Shown one piece after another: positions 39,351 through 49,850 of a DNA stretch of 64,000 bases. The position numbers were made by a program, and so were the translations under genes. Under the pieces are notes generated by a model. The model was not told where the DNA came from and searched no databases. It was given only the letters and a program-made list of their open reading frames with translations. This DNA is from Anseranas semipalmata. Taxonomy: Eukaryota > Chordata > Aves > Anseriformes > Anseranatidae. Where the stretch lies: assembly GCA_013399115.1 (NCBI GenBank), contig VXAA01003380.1, forward strand, positions 12,501-76,500, in the 5' to 3' direction. Position 1 is the first letter of the stretch; each line of letters starts with the position of its first letter.

Positions 39351-42300
39351 AAACTGGAGGCAGTATGTAATGACTTCAAAGTATATTTTATATGTGAATC
39401 TACCTGACAATAAGTAAACCTGAATTTATAATAAGAACTCATCATGAAAACATATTTTGTTAAGATTAGAAGATTTTCTGATGTACTCACAGTATTCTAT
39501 TTTCTGTATTATTCACGCATACAAATATTTTAGTCAAATGAGCTTAGAATTAAAGAAATAGATATCTCCAAAATTGGTACTGGTCTGGATAGTTCATTTT
39601 AAAATCTTTAAATAATATCAAATAATTTTCTAGATTTCCCAGTAGAGAGGAAGCTAAAACAATGTTTAAATAATGTAGAAGAGCTATCATAACCTCTTAA
39701 ACATTAGGTAATTTGGGGATGTAATCATGCATAATCATTTTCAACCTAACTAACCATAAAGGATGAGCCACAATGGTCTCTGAAGTCACTTGCAGCCTGG
39801 AAAGACTGGTATGCTCATGTAAAATGTCAAGGAAGAGAACTCAGGTATGTCAGCATAATTATTTTTCTGTAGAGTTTCTTCATAATACCAGTTCAAACTG
39901 CAGAAAGATTAAATGATGAGTTCATTGGGGGAGAAAAGGGCTCAGGGCTATCCACAGCTTATCAAACCATCTCCATAAACATCTCTAAATACAAGCACTG
40001 TTTCAAATCAAAAAACATAGCACAAATATATTTACTATGACATGACTTTAGACTATAGTAGAGCAGCAGGAGCAAAATGAAAAACTTTTGCATAACTCCC
40101 TGCAGAGTTCATTCCTGAGATGCCCCATGGTATTACAAAAGCTTATCAAAATTCAAAAGACAGGAAAACCTCACTTGATCAGCTTTCACCATACCACCAG
40201 ATGTTGCTGCAGCATTGGCAATAATAACAGGATCACAATGTGTACAATAATTTAGCTATCAATAAAAAGTTCAAACATCCATTTACGTTACTGGAAAATC
40301 AACTGTCCATGAAAGAAAACCCAGAAAGGAAATTTATTATTGAACAAAGTAATTGGCTAAACTAGTTTTGTTACTTCAAAATTCATCATTTGTAGTTAAA
40401 AAGAGATGAAAAAACAATAAAATATTTACAATTACAGATAAATCATATAGCAATAACCATATATCAAACTCTTAGCAGCTACATGTCCTAACTTTGCTCC
40501 CCAGATAGCAATACCACTTTATTTGGTTTGATAACAACACATGCATGATGGCAAGGAGTGATGAATCACTCATCTCCTCCATACTTCAGTGAACTGACCA
40601 TCCCTCTCCAGGGATGTGAAATTATGGTCACACATCTTTAGTTCATGCATCAATAACAATTATATTCTAATGTGTTTCTTGAGGCCTCCACTATAATAAA
40701 GGTTTGGGGGAAAGGGGTTGTTGCTTTCTTTTTATTCTTTTTTTTTTTTTTTTTTGACAAGTCTTCCTTCACATAGGTGAATCAAAGCATCCAAGAAACA
40801 AGCAGAGTAGGACATGAAATGACTGATACAACATAAACCTACAGGAGGAGCTGTAATAAAGTCATGGACAGATTAAACATTAACATTAGCCTCACCCAGT
40901 CTTTAGTATCGTATGGCTCACAAAAAGATGAGCAAACAGTTTAGTTATTTATATTTTATTATTGAAGAAAATGTGCTGCAAGGAATAAATTTTTGCAGTC
41001 TACAAAATGAAATCAATATAGAATGAAATGCCTATGCGGAACTCAAACCAGTGTTTATCCAGCATATATTGACATGCTGGACTAGGAGATCTTGACATCT
41101 AACTGTCTAAAACTAAGCCCAGTCCCAAGGGAAATGCCAAGGAAATAGACGAGTCTGTAGAATCTTCTTGCTTGTGCTTCCTTTACCGCTTGTAATTAGA
41201 TATGCTTGGGAAGGCTGGATTTGATGAAGTCTTACCTTCTAACAGATAGCAAGCTCTGCTAGGGTTGAATAATATTCAGCTTGGTTATGGATGGTGAAGC
41301 AAAATGGCTTGGTTAGCTACCATACTTAAAATTAGTCCCCTCAGAAAATGCCTCTCTCTCTGCGTTGACAATAGAGTGAACTTGGGAACGCTGTGCTCCT
41401 AACCCAGGAATATCTGTATTGAAGATAGAAGTACTCTGTATTTACAGTTTTTCAAATTAAAGCAGATTTTGGATTAGTACAGCATTTCACCTCTCAAATG
41501 TAACTGCTGAAAGAGAATTTGTGTAAGAAATGTCTCCGCTAAATCTATTTTTTTCTATTTTATTTTGTAAGGAGCTAAAAAACTCATGATCTATTTGTAG
41601 TTCAGGTGCAGTGATGCAGCAAGCTTCTATGTTTTTTCCCAGCCTTCCCAAACTGGAGTATGACTTAAAGCAAAGCAGTACACTCTTCATTATTTTATCA
41701 TACACCTATTGAGACACAAACCCCCACAGAAAGAACATTTCAGGTAGTATGATTTAGGAACAGTTTTAAATGGTTCAGCTTTGGGAACAGAAAAATCTGG
41801 AGAATGGCTGCTCTGTTGTACAGACTATTTGTAACTACTAACTGAATATTATAATGCTCAGTGCTTGGAGACCCTTATTGAGCACCCTATTGTAAATAGA
41901 AACTGCAAAAAAGAGTAAATACTAGTGGAAGAACACAGAAGTGGAAAACTGAGGATCTCAGATACACAATTTGAAATAGTTCTAGAGAAAAGAATACTTA
42001 TTACTAAGTTAAAAGTGTGTCAAGAAAGTCCAGTTTTTGACAGGTCACTGAATCAAAACAAGAAAGAATCAAATTGTCTCACTCTGCATTTGTAATCAAT
42101 GTCAATCGTCCATGTCAAAGATGATCATCAGAAAACAACCCTATTACTGACAACAGCAGATTTTAATGCATTTCATTTGCTCAATAGTTTTCTGCTAGCT
42201 CAGAAAAAAGAGGGTAACTCTGAAACTACATTGCAAAAATGCAAGTACTGTCTTCTTTTCTGAGGAAGATATATTCAATCTAAGGAATTTCTAAAGAAAA

Positions 42301-42639
42301 TGTAGAGTTTGTAGTTTATCCAAATGTTGTCAATCTTGACTAATCATGTTCCTGACAGACTAGATTGTTATTAAAATCTAGCAAGGGAAAGACAGGAGGA
42401 GAAAGGAATTCAAAGGCTATTTTTAGGCCAGGAATTACAGCAGACCAAGGATCATTTTCCAGCCCTATGGTCAACTTGCACAGTGTGACTTGCATCCATA
42501 CGGCTTCTCTACCTTACCTCCAAAACCAGACTGGCCATATCCAGACTGCCTATTAAGAACAGACCTTGACTCATGCTACCGTGAACCTACGGTCTCTCTC
42601 AACAAGAGACCTTGACTTTTCTACAGATGGAACAAAACT
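39351..42639. other. Unique AT-rich sequence
   Basis: A T18 run lies at 40738-40755. No gene was recognised. The left end of the gypsy-like element at 42640 is not defined, so its LTR or 5' gag could lie in the right part of this interval; an open frame at 42365-42556 shows no recognisable motif. Confidence 0.5.
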
Positions 42640-42885
42640 TTGACAGAGACTTTGACATGGTTTAGCAGTAGGAATGATCAGAGAGCAGCTTTCTGGCCCA
42701 AGACCCAGCCCTGTTTAGTTTACAGGATATATGTAGCAATATATACAAATAGGACACCAGAATTAATCCAATATTGTAAGCAGACTTGCCAAGCAGCAGG
42801 GATCACCTCCTCAAGAATAATGTTTATGGAAATGATCAATATCATAAATAAGAATGAAAATTTAGATTACAGAAAAGATATCTAA
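42640..42885 (+). pseudogene. gag-like capsid C-terminal remnant
   Basis: An 81-codon open frame with no ATG start of its own. Residues 39-59 read Thr-Pro-Glu-Leu-Ile-Gln-Tyr-Cys-Lys-Gln-Thr-Cys-Gln-Ala-Ala followed by Ile-Thr-Ser-Ser-Arg. This recalls the end of Ty3/gypsy gag capsids, where a 'LTLEkAixxCraaE' helix precedes the linker to the zinc knuckle. Some 130 bp downstream, around 43018-43065, a Gly-Lys-Glu-Asp-Asn-Tyr word sits where the CCHC knuckle would be, with all four metal ligands changed. On its own the match is modest; position just before protease is the main support. Confidence 0.42.
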
Positions 42886-43078
42886 GGCATAATAACCCAA
42901 AATCAAATCCACTTTGGAAGAGACCACAGAGTAGCACAGAGTATGAAAAAAAGCACAATATCTGCCAGATGAAAGATGAAAGACATGAAGTGGTTCATAT
43001 TAATGCATGACAGTTTGCAGGCCCCAGTCAAGTATGCACAGCACAGGCAAAGAGGATAACTACAGCATGACTTCCTAG

Positions 43079-43190
43079 GATGAATTTTTCACAGCAGTAT
43101 TGTCCATCATTGCATGAGAAGATAAATAGACTGTCAACCTGAAAGTAAATGGGACATTTATTAACTTTAAGGTGGGCATTAGAGCACTGA
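43079..43190 (+). pseudogene. Retropepsin (aspartic protease) remnant
   Basis: In the frame of position 43079 the DNA encodes Asp-Glu-Phe-Phe-Thr-Ala-Val, then after two stops Thr-Val-Asn-Leu-Lys-Val-Asn-Gly-Thr-Phe-Ile-Asn-Phe-Lys-Val (43130-43174). This is the classical strand pair before the catalytic triad of a gypsy-type protease. The three codons at 43175-43183 encode Gly-Ile-Arg in place of Asp-Thr-Gly, so the enzyme is dead. The role in a live element would be cleavage of the Gag-Pol polyprotein. The flap and C-terminal half are not recognisable. Confidence 0.6.
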
Positions 43191-43269
43191 GCCAGTGGGA
43201 TGTCAAATACAGTGTTACTTGCATTAAAATAAAAGAAAAAGGTAGCAAAATTCCATTAAAGATGTCTGC

Positions 43270-43530
43270 AAAATAGAGGTGGAGGTAGATAGTAGCTCCA
43301 CAATTTAGGCAAAAAAGTTCCGCTTAGGCAGAAGGAACCAGATGAGCTAAAAGAACAGGTGGCAGACAATCTTGAGAAAAACAGAAGATGGTGCTTTTTA
43401 CTTAAATTTAAAAATATGCAATAGCAAAATGTTTACCCCAACAGTAAATCAAATGAAACATGAATGCCCTGCAATAGCCAGGAAATTCATAACTGGCCAT
43501 GTTTTGAACCAAAATTTAAACTCACTAAAG
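43270..43530 (+). pseudogene. Reverse transcriptase C-terminal remnant
   Basis: One frame, broken by two stops, holds three ordered landmarks. Ile-Glu-Val-Glu-Val-Asp-Ser-Ser (43273-43296) lies where the catalytic V-D-D box is expected, with the second Asp lost. Ile-Leu-Arg-Lys-Thr-Glu-Asp-Gly, then Leu-Asn-Leu-Lys-Ile-Cys-Asn (43402-43422), matches the 'VLxrlexaGLtLNxxKC' segment. Phe-Ile-Thr-Gly-His-Val-Leu-Asn (43486-43509) matches the 'kFLGHvl' segment. About 17 extra residues separate the last two. The fingers and most of the palm are absent. The right end abuts the CR1 insertion. Confidence 0.62.
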
Positions 43531-43551
43531 TGGAAAAATGGAGACCTTAGG

Positions 43552-44057
43552 AAATAAGCACAAGAAGGATGTGGGGCTCTTGGAACGGGTCCAGAGGAGG
43601 GCCACTAAGATGATCAGAGGGCTGGAACACCTCTCCTATGAAGAAAGGTTGAGGGAACTGGGCTTGTTTAGCTTGGAGAAGAGAAGGCTCCGGGGAGACC
43701 TCATTGCGGCCTTCCAGTACCTGAAGGGAGCGTATAAACAGGAGGGGGAACGCGTGTTCACACACGTTGATAGTGATAGGACAAGGGGAAATGGTTACAA
43801 ACTAAGACAGGGGAGATTTAGGTTGGATATTAGGAGGAAGTTTTTCACTCAGAGGGTGGTGAGGCACTGGAACAGGTTGCCCAGAGAGGTTGTGGATGCC
43901 CCATCCCTGGAGGCATTCAAGGCCAGGCTGGATGTGGCGCTGGGCAGCCTGCTCTAGTAGTTGGCAACTCTGCCCAGAGGAGGGGGGTTGAAACTAGATG
44001 ATCTTTAAGGTCCTTTTCAACCCAGGCCATTCTATGATTCATTCTATGATTCTATGA
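43552..44057 (+). mobile_element. CR1 LINE, 5'-truncated, ORF2 C-terminus plus 3' end, nested
   Basis: About 506 bp of CR1. The C-terminal end of ORF2 is still an uninterrupted frame from before the insertion to the stop codon at 43957. It carries [17 protein letters not shown], and [10 protein letters not shown]. It then has the 3' untranslated words GGGGGGTTGAAACTAGATGATC and the terminal octamers ATTCTATGATTCATTCTATG ending near 44057. It is the best-preserved CR1 frame in the window and lies inside the gypsy-like relic, so it inserted later. It encodes no complete domain and cannot move by itself. Confidence 0.96.
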
Positions 44058-44089
44058 AATACAGTATCAAGTGCAATAATTAGTTGTTT

Positions 44090-44420
44090 GTAAATGGTCC
44101 AAAGCAATGAACTGGCAAAATTCTTATAAAGCAGTATGGTCAAAATTGTTGATCAGTGCATTACATATTCTAGTCATTGACAAAAGCTAAGTCCAGGCAG
44201 AGAAATTGTTTTGGGGTTTAGTCCATGGCACAGAAAGATTCATGTCTTTATAGAAGACCAGTATCAACTGTAAACAACCTAGCACAGACCCAAAATCAGC
44301 TAAGCAAGCACCACCCTGAAAATACAGCAGTTACTACTAAACTGACTTTTAAACATTGTCCCATTACACAAAAAGTGTAGATTGCAGCGGTTTGGAATGA
44401 GAACCCAAAAAGTTAATCAT
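44090..44420 (+). pseudogene. RNase H remnant of the gypsy-like element
   Basis: Segments in three frames line up with the gypsy RNase H. Ser-Leu-Thr-Lys-Ala-Lys-Ser at 44174-44194 fits the 'aSRsLTkaE' strand. Ala-Glu-Lys-Leu-Phe-Trp-Gly-Leu-Val-His-Gly-Thr-Glu-Arg-Phe at 44197-44241 fits 'EKElLAivhGterF'. Lys-Ile-His-Val-Phe-Ile-Glu at 44235-44255 fits the 'rkvtVeTDH' strand, with the DH pair gone. A following Leu-rich stretch near 44308-44340 would be 'RLQrmLLxL'. In an active element this domain removes RNA from the RNA-DNA hybrid. Small indels between segments make it non-functional. Confidence 0.55.
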
Positions 44421-44580
44421 TAGTAGTGCAGACTAGCTGGAACAGCACATTTCAAGCCCTAAAACAAAATCAAGGCAGGAATTTGAATTCATACATGGGA
44501 TTTAAAATTATCAGAATGGTGAGTTGACAATCTTAGTAAAAAAGTATCTTTAAAAGGATAGTTAAAATAAAAGTCAAAGA
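44421..44580. other. Linker between RNase H and integrase remnants
   Basis: No motif is readable here; it corresponds to the connection between RNase H and the integrase zinc domain in gypsy pol. Confidence 0.35.
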
Positions 44581-44975
44581 ACTGAAAAATCCAAGAGGCA
44601 GGCTAGAGATGTTTGATATTGGGACCATTGGAGAATTTGTCTAGGCTTTGTCACGTGCAAAAATACAGGCCACATCAGCCAAAAGAGACCTATATGGTGG
44701 AACAGAACAAACTGTCCCCTGGAGTAAAGTAGTAGTACGCTATTTACTTAAACTGACTAGGAACATGTATATAGTATTTCTAGACTATTATTTAAATTTT
44801 CCTGAAATAGCTTTATTAGAATGTACTGCAGTTAAACACGTGATTATGCAAATGTATTGTTGCTAGACATAGAGTATCTGACAGTGTTTAACACTGGACC
44901 ACACTTTACTAGGGAGGACTTGAAAGAATTTGCAGTGAACTATGTGTTTACCAGTGTGAAGATCTTTAAATAGTT
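44581..44975 (+). pseudogene. Ty3/gypsy-type integrase remnant (zinc domain and core)
   Basis: The strongest coding relic. Frame one begins Glu-Lys-Ser-Lys-Arg-Gln-Ala-Arg-Asp-Val, then a stop, then Tyr-Trp (44584-44622), fitting the HHCC zinc domain. Frame three has Cys-His-Val-Gln-Lys-Tyr-Arg-Pro-His-Gln-Pro-Lys-Glu (44649-44687), fitting the Cys-x2-Cys end with one Cys lost. Frame two is open from about 44648 to 44866 and has Pro-Trp-Ser-Lys-Val-Val-Val, then Phe-Leu-Asp-Tyr-Tyr-Leu-Asn-Phe-Pro-Glu-Ile-Ala (44717-44815), the start of the rve core. Frame one resumes with Gly-Pro-His-Phe-Thr-Arg-Glu-Asp-Leu-Lys-Glu-Phe-Ala (44896-44934). The first catalytic Asp is replaced by Arg, the second by Asn, and the Glu-bearing segment is not found. 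Confidence 0.75.
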
Positions 44976-47900
44976 ATTGTGGAGCAATGTGGATCCAAAG
45001 AACATGAACATATTTAATGCAGGTCTCGTTACGTCTGCCTATTCCCTTCAGTTTCTGTCACCTCAACAAAAATAATATTTATGGTTTCTTAAAAGAGTTA
45101 ACGATGCCTGGACAAAACCTACCTCCTTGTGGAAAAAGTAAGCAAGTCAGCACAGTCACTCCTTTGCTGTTTCTTTATGAGCCAAAGAAATACAGCTGTA
45201 CCCTGACCGCAGCAAACGACCATATGAGGCTTCTTGTGCAAACCAGTAGATAAGAGGCTGCTGTTACCTGTCAGTAACACTGTGGATCAAACAGAATGAT
45301 AGGAATGATATAGTGAGTAGGCAGATTTATTAACAAAATTGTCCTGTGTCATGGTTATCAGGGCAGCTACCTGCTTGTTCTCTTTCTAGCTTGCTTGATT
45401 TTGCTCCTTTTTGCGTCTACCTGTTCCAAGGCTAGGTCCATAACCATCCCATTTTTAAGCTGTATGTTGGGCTACAGAATCCAGGTAAAATTTGTTTTAA
45501 CATGGTAGGTGACACTGGATTCTAGGCAGCTGCTCCTCACAGGAAATTCTGTCATCACTTGCACTTATGCTTATCTTATTGAAAAGCTTAGTTTCCCTTT
45601 AATGCAACACAAGCTGGTCAAATACGTTCTGTCATCTACCAAAGTTGTCTATGTCTGTCTGGTTTCCTCAAGTAACTTTCTCTTTAAAGGGATGACTTTT
45701 TTTTAAATCCTCCATATTTCTTCTCGCTTCAAACTACCTGCCTGGACAACAAACTAGGGTGTCAGAAGGCATAAAGATAGCTGTGCTGGGGAAACATTTA
45801 TCTTAAGCTTCTGGTTTACTAGTTGCTTAACAACAAGACCAAATGGGACAGGTAATAGACAACCTTGGTCCAGAAGCCCCATAGCCATGTTAGTGCACTA
45901 TTGTGCCCAAGCTTAAAACGCTTTGTAAGAGTGAAGTGTGATGTCAACCAGCCTGCCAAGTTAAGTAGGACACTCTCCTGTGAGGTAAAATATTTCAGTT
46001 TGAAATCTGTCAGCAAAAAAACAAGTCTTTAGTTCACATGTACAAGTTCAAGTCACTAGGCTGTTCTGAAAAAGGTGGATAGCAACACTGCTACTATAAT
46101 TCTTTTAAGTGAAAGCAGTCAATGGTTGCGCCATCTTCATGTTTATGCTTTGAACAGACCTATGAGATCTAACTCAGCAGAGAAGCCAAAGCTGTAGTAC
46201 TGAATTTTCATGATATTTAGATCAGAAATATCTGCTTTGTTGCTTAAAGAGGACTGCGAATACATTAATGGGAACATAGACGTCCTGGAAATATGCCACA
46301 CATTTGACTGCCAAGTTTATCATAAAAATAAGTTAAACCTTCAGAAAGCATAATCACTGACCATTGAATTTGGCACTTTTAGAATCAAGCTGTGCTGAAA
46401 AGAAACTTCATTCAACCACTCAGGCTTATGTACCTGAAAGAGTGCAGTCTTCAGCAAAGAAATGCCTAAACTTTTTGGTGATCCAAAAATAGAAGTTCAG
46501 CCTCATGCCATTTTATTTCTCACTACAAACATGTGAACATGAAGTTGATTCTTTCTATCTACTGGATGCCGTTGGGGCTTGTAGCAAGCAGTGAATTATG
46601 AATGCTATGGAAAGTGCCTACCCTACATGCCCAAGAGACAGCTGAGTTGCAGAGTGATCCAAGTGTCGGTACTGAAAAGAAGCCAAACACAAACAAAAGG
46701 TCATGCAGCTTAATCTTTCTCTCTAGATAACAAAAATAACGCTATTATCCAAAGAGTTATGTACAAAGCTAATTACATTCATAAATTTGTATATATGAAT
46801 TTCTTTGTGAAGTAAATTTTCTCTGATAATTATACATGGATATTGTTATGGCCTCTTCATTATCTGGTTATACTGGGTATGCTCAGTACACTGAGTGAAG
46901 CTAAAGGGTAAACTGGACATGTATGAAAATAATACTAATTTATACTTCATTATATTGATAATGAATTAATAATTAATTCATTAATATGAATTTAATAAAC
47001 CTGTAAAGACGGTATGCAAAATAACTTAGAGCAGGAATGAAGGATGAAAGTAAAAAACCACTATTTCATTTGCACACTTGAGAACTATAGAGGTATAGTT
47101 ATAATGTTAAAGGCTTCATTACATGTAGTCATTGAAAAAAAGATTTTTTTATCGTTTTAGGATTGATGGATAAACAAATAATAATGGAAAACCTCATCTT
47201 GTTTTGACCAGTCAATCTTTTTTTTTTCCCAGCACAACAGAAAACCTGAAATATTCAAACTTTGTTCAGACCAAAAAAAAATATTTTGCTTTGGGGTTAT
47301 TTACCTCCTTTGCTTAAGCTTCATTTCAAATGAAGAATGTATACTTTAAACAGAACATACAAATGCTTTATTTTTTTAACATTAAAAGTGGTGTTATTGC
47401 TATTACATCCTTGACAACTTTTTCATTTTAAAATTTTCAAAAATAAATATCTGACTTTTTTACCTGCTCAAGGCTTTTTTTCAACTGAAGCTATTGGGCA
47501 TACTCTGCCTTTCAAAAAAATCATTTCATTCACTCAAAAAAAATCAAAATTTTGAGCAAATTACTAATGGTCAACAGCCTTTTGCTTGGCTCTGCCAAAG
47601 AAACAGAATCTGTACCATTCCACTGGTACCATAAGATTGTCTTTGTGGTACTGTAGCTGTTAACAATAAAATGACTTTTTGTACTGAAAGTCTTAAGGGA
47701 GCTATTGCAATGAAGAACCAAAACAGCAGATGTTACCCAATATAAGTACTGGTAAGTATCAACTGAAAAATAACACACAAAAGATAATACAAGCACTTAA
47801 GCATTAGGAGATACAAATAAGCACAAAAGTGTATGCTATTTTCAAGAAAATATGGTACCCAAAGGCACTAATCGACTCTATGGACTAAATAATGTAGTTA

Positions 47901-49263
47901 GCAGTGTAAAAACAAAGCCTTTATCAACTTAGAGGAGTGCAAAAGAGCATCAAAACCCACTAGTTCTTGTTTCTCCCACTAAATAATAGCACAATTGATT
48001 CAAAAACAGGTTTAAAAAAGAAAATTCTAGACTGAGGCCATTCATGCTACTATTAACAAAATAGTGAAGACGAGGAGAGTGAGGAGAAATTTTAAATGAG
48101 AAAGAATTAATATTCCCCTTACGCTACTGGAAAAGTTTTATCCAAATAACAGTCATATAGTAGTCATTTTTAATGGCTCCAAATCCAGGCCCAAATGACA
48201 CTCTTTGAAAACTGCAAGACAAAACTCATGACTGGTTTTGCATGTTTTTTAAAAGTGGAGTTTCAATGGAAATATGACTAGGAGAATACATATTGTAAGT
48301 AGACTTTCTTGCTACAGGAAACACTGCTTACACTGGCGGGGGGCAAGGCACGGGTTGAGGGTTGAATCTTAGGATTGACATTTCAAGATTCGTTGCTTTT
48401 GGCAAAAAAACTTATGACAAAAATCAAAAATCTAGAAGCTGTACCTTCTGCTAGCACACAATTGATGCAGTTCCATATATTTCAAGCTGAATATTTTCTT
48501 ACTAGATGGCCCTTGTTAAGGAGAAGAAACATCAGTAATGTAGTTAAAGCATCGCAAGGGCATTGCAAAGCAAAACTCTTCATGTCAGAGAGGATGTGAA
48601 CATCTGAAAGGACCTTGTGGGAACTAGCTATCTTGTGTCCTTGCCACAAGGATTACATTATGACTCAAACTTTTCCACAATAAAATCTTTTCAATTTTAG
48701 GTAACTTACACTAAAATTAACCCATTATGCAAAGAGCTTCCAAGGATTGTGCGGAGAAATAAATCTGATTCTTTTTCATAATCCTTTACCAATGAGAAAT
48801 TCAGCTCTGTGTGCATGAGCACTGGTGGATAGAGGCAGTTGAACATGTAGAAGTGGAGAGAGCAATATAACAGCTACAGTTGTGAAAAAGAAACATTTTA
48901 AAAGAAAACACAGGACATGGGTGAGCTGGGGCAGAAGTAGAGGATTTACATTTGCGTGGTTCTGTCTTCTCCCAAAAGACAGCTACTCATTATGGCTCTG
49001 GAGGGTAGACTCACCGCTATGAACTGTGGTGGGTAGTGGAGGCTGATAATCAGAGCAGGCTGCTACTTGGGTTGAGTACTGATTAAGAAGATCTGAACCT
49101 AATAGCTTAAGTGGTTCAAAGGGTTTAATAGAGGTCTTTCTCAGTGGACTGAATTTCATTCTTATTGAATGTTATGAGCATAAGAATAGAATACAAAGTC
49201 AAATGGAGACACTGGAAGCAATTTCTTGTGAACTGTGCACAAACTTGGAGAAATGAACAGGAT

Positions 49264-49297
<34 letters not shown>

Positions 49298-49669
49298 TTG
49301 TTTCCTTTCTCCATATCTTTTAATTCCTTCCCCCTCCCCTACCTTATACACAATAGTAAGAACTGCACTATGCACTACAGGCCTGCACACGCTTTCCAAA
49401 TAAGAGCTATGGTCTATGACTAAAAATGAATGACAAATTAGGAACATGGGAAATCAGATAAATGAAGATTGGCCTTTTTTCCATTTGCCTATTCAGTAAT
49501 TCCCTATTTTAAATACACAATATTGAGTAACTCACAGAGGCTTCAGCGTACGTATGAGAATGACTTTCCAGCAGCGACAGACAAGATTCAGAATGAAAAA
49601 TTTCACTGCCAGGCAAGAAAAATTTGCAATAATTTTCTGTAATACAAGCAGACTTTTTTAGTACTTTTA
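44976..49669. other. Mostly unique AT-rich sequence
   Basis: No gene was recognised. Sequence just right of 44975 could contain the integrase C-terminus and 3' LTR of the gypsy-like element, but I cannot identify either. A near-palindrome TGAATTAATAATTAATTCA lies near 46962-46980, and A29 lies at 49266-49294. Confidence 0.5.
49266..49294 (+). repeat. Poly(A) run, 29 bases
   Basis: Uninterrupted A29 after GATGC; no SINE or retrocopy body was recognised upstream. Confidence 0.95.
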
Positions 49670-49850
49670 TTGCAGAAGCAATTCTAAATAACAGAGCTTG
49701 TCTTATAATAGCATTTCTATAATAATGGTGTTTTATAACAGAAGTGCTATTATTACAGAAATGGTATTATAATAGTAGCATTATTATTGTAGAGTCTTTT
49801 CCATAACAGGAGTGCTAAATAAGCCCGTTTGTATTATAGAAAATGATTGC
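49670..49850. repeat. AT-rich hairpin with internal tandem duplication
   Basis: Left arm 49701-49734 pairs with right arm 49741-49774 around a 6-base loop. By hand I count 26 Watson-Crick pairs, 5 G:T(U) pairs and 3 mismatches over 34 positions. The unit TTATAATAG...TTTTATAACAGAAGTGCTA (from about 49703) recurs in diverged form from about 49767 as TTATAATAG...TTTTCCATAACAGGAGTGCTA. Weak similarity between TTGCAGAAGCAATTCTA at 49671 and the reverse complement of TATAGAAAATGATTGCAA near 49835 suggests outer inverted ends. It may be an old palindromic non-autonomous DNA transposon; a microRNA-like precursor is a second possibility. Confidence 0.6.

Larger units (their letters stand above)
42640..44975 (+). 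mobile_element. Decayed Ty3/gypsy-like LTR retrotransposon with nested CR1
   Basis: Five segments on the plus strand resemble, in order, gag, retropepsin, reverse transcriptase C-terminus, RNase H and integrase. That order, with integrase last, is that of Ty3/gypsy elements and retroviruses. The integrase and RT words are closer to Ty3/gypsy than to avian ERVs, for example Cys-His-Val-Gln-Lys-Tyr-Arg-Pro and Gly-Pro-His-Phe-Thr...Glu-Phe-Ala. Each segment is in its own frame with stops and indels, so nothing can be translated whole. The N-terminal and palm half of RT is missing between 43200 and 43270, and a CR1 interrupts the element at 43552-44057. No LTRs were identified. Alternative readings are a decayed retrovirus, or a relic related to gypsy-derived host or Ginger integrases; the gag and protease pieces argue against the latter. 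Confidence 0.72.

Noticed and set aside
45017..45253. 78-codon open frame just right of the integrase remnant, considered as integrase C-terminus
   Set aside because: I could not line up the usual gypsy C-terminal words (the YRTTPL-like and LLxGRxxR-like motifs) with it; left unassigned.
46962..46985. Near-palindrome TGAATTAATAATTAATTCA
   Set aside because: Short and AT-only; expected by chance in DNA of this composition.
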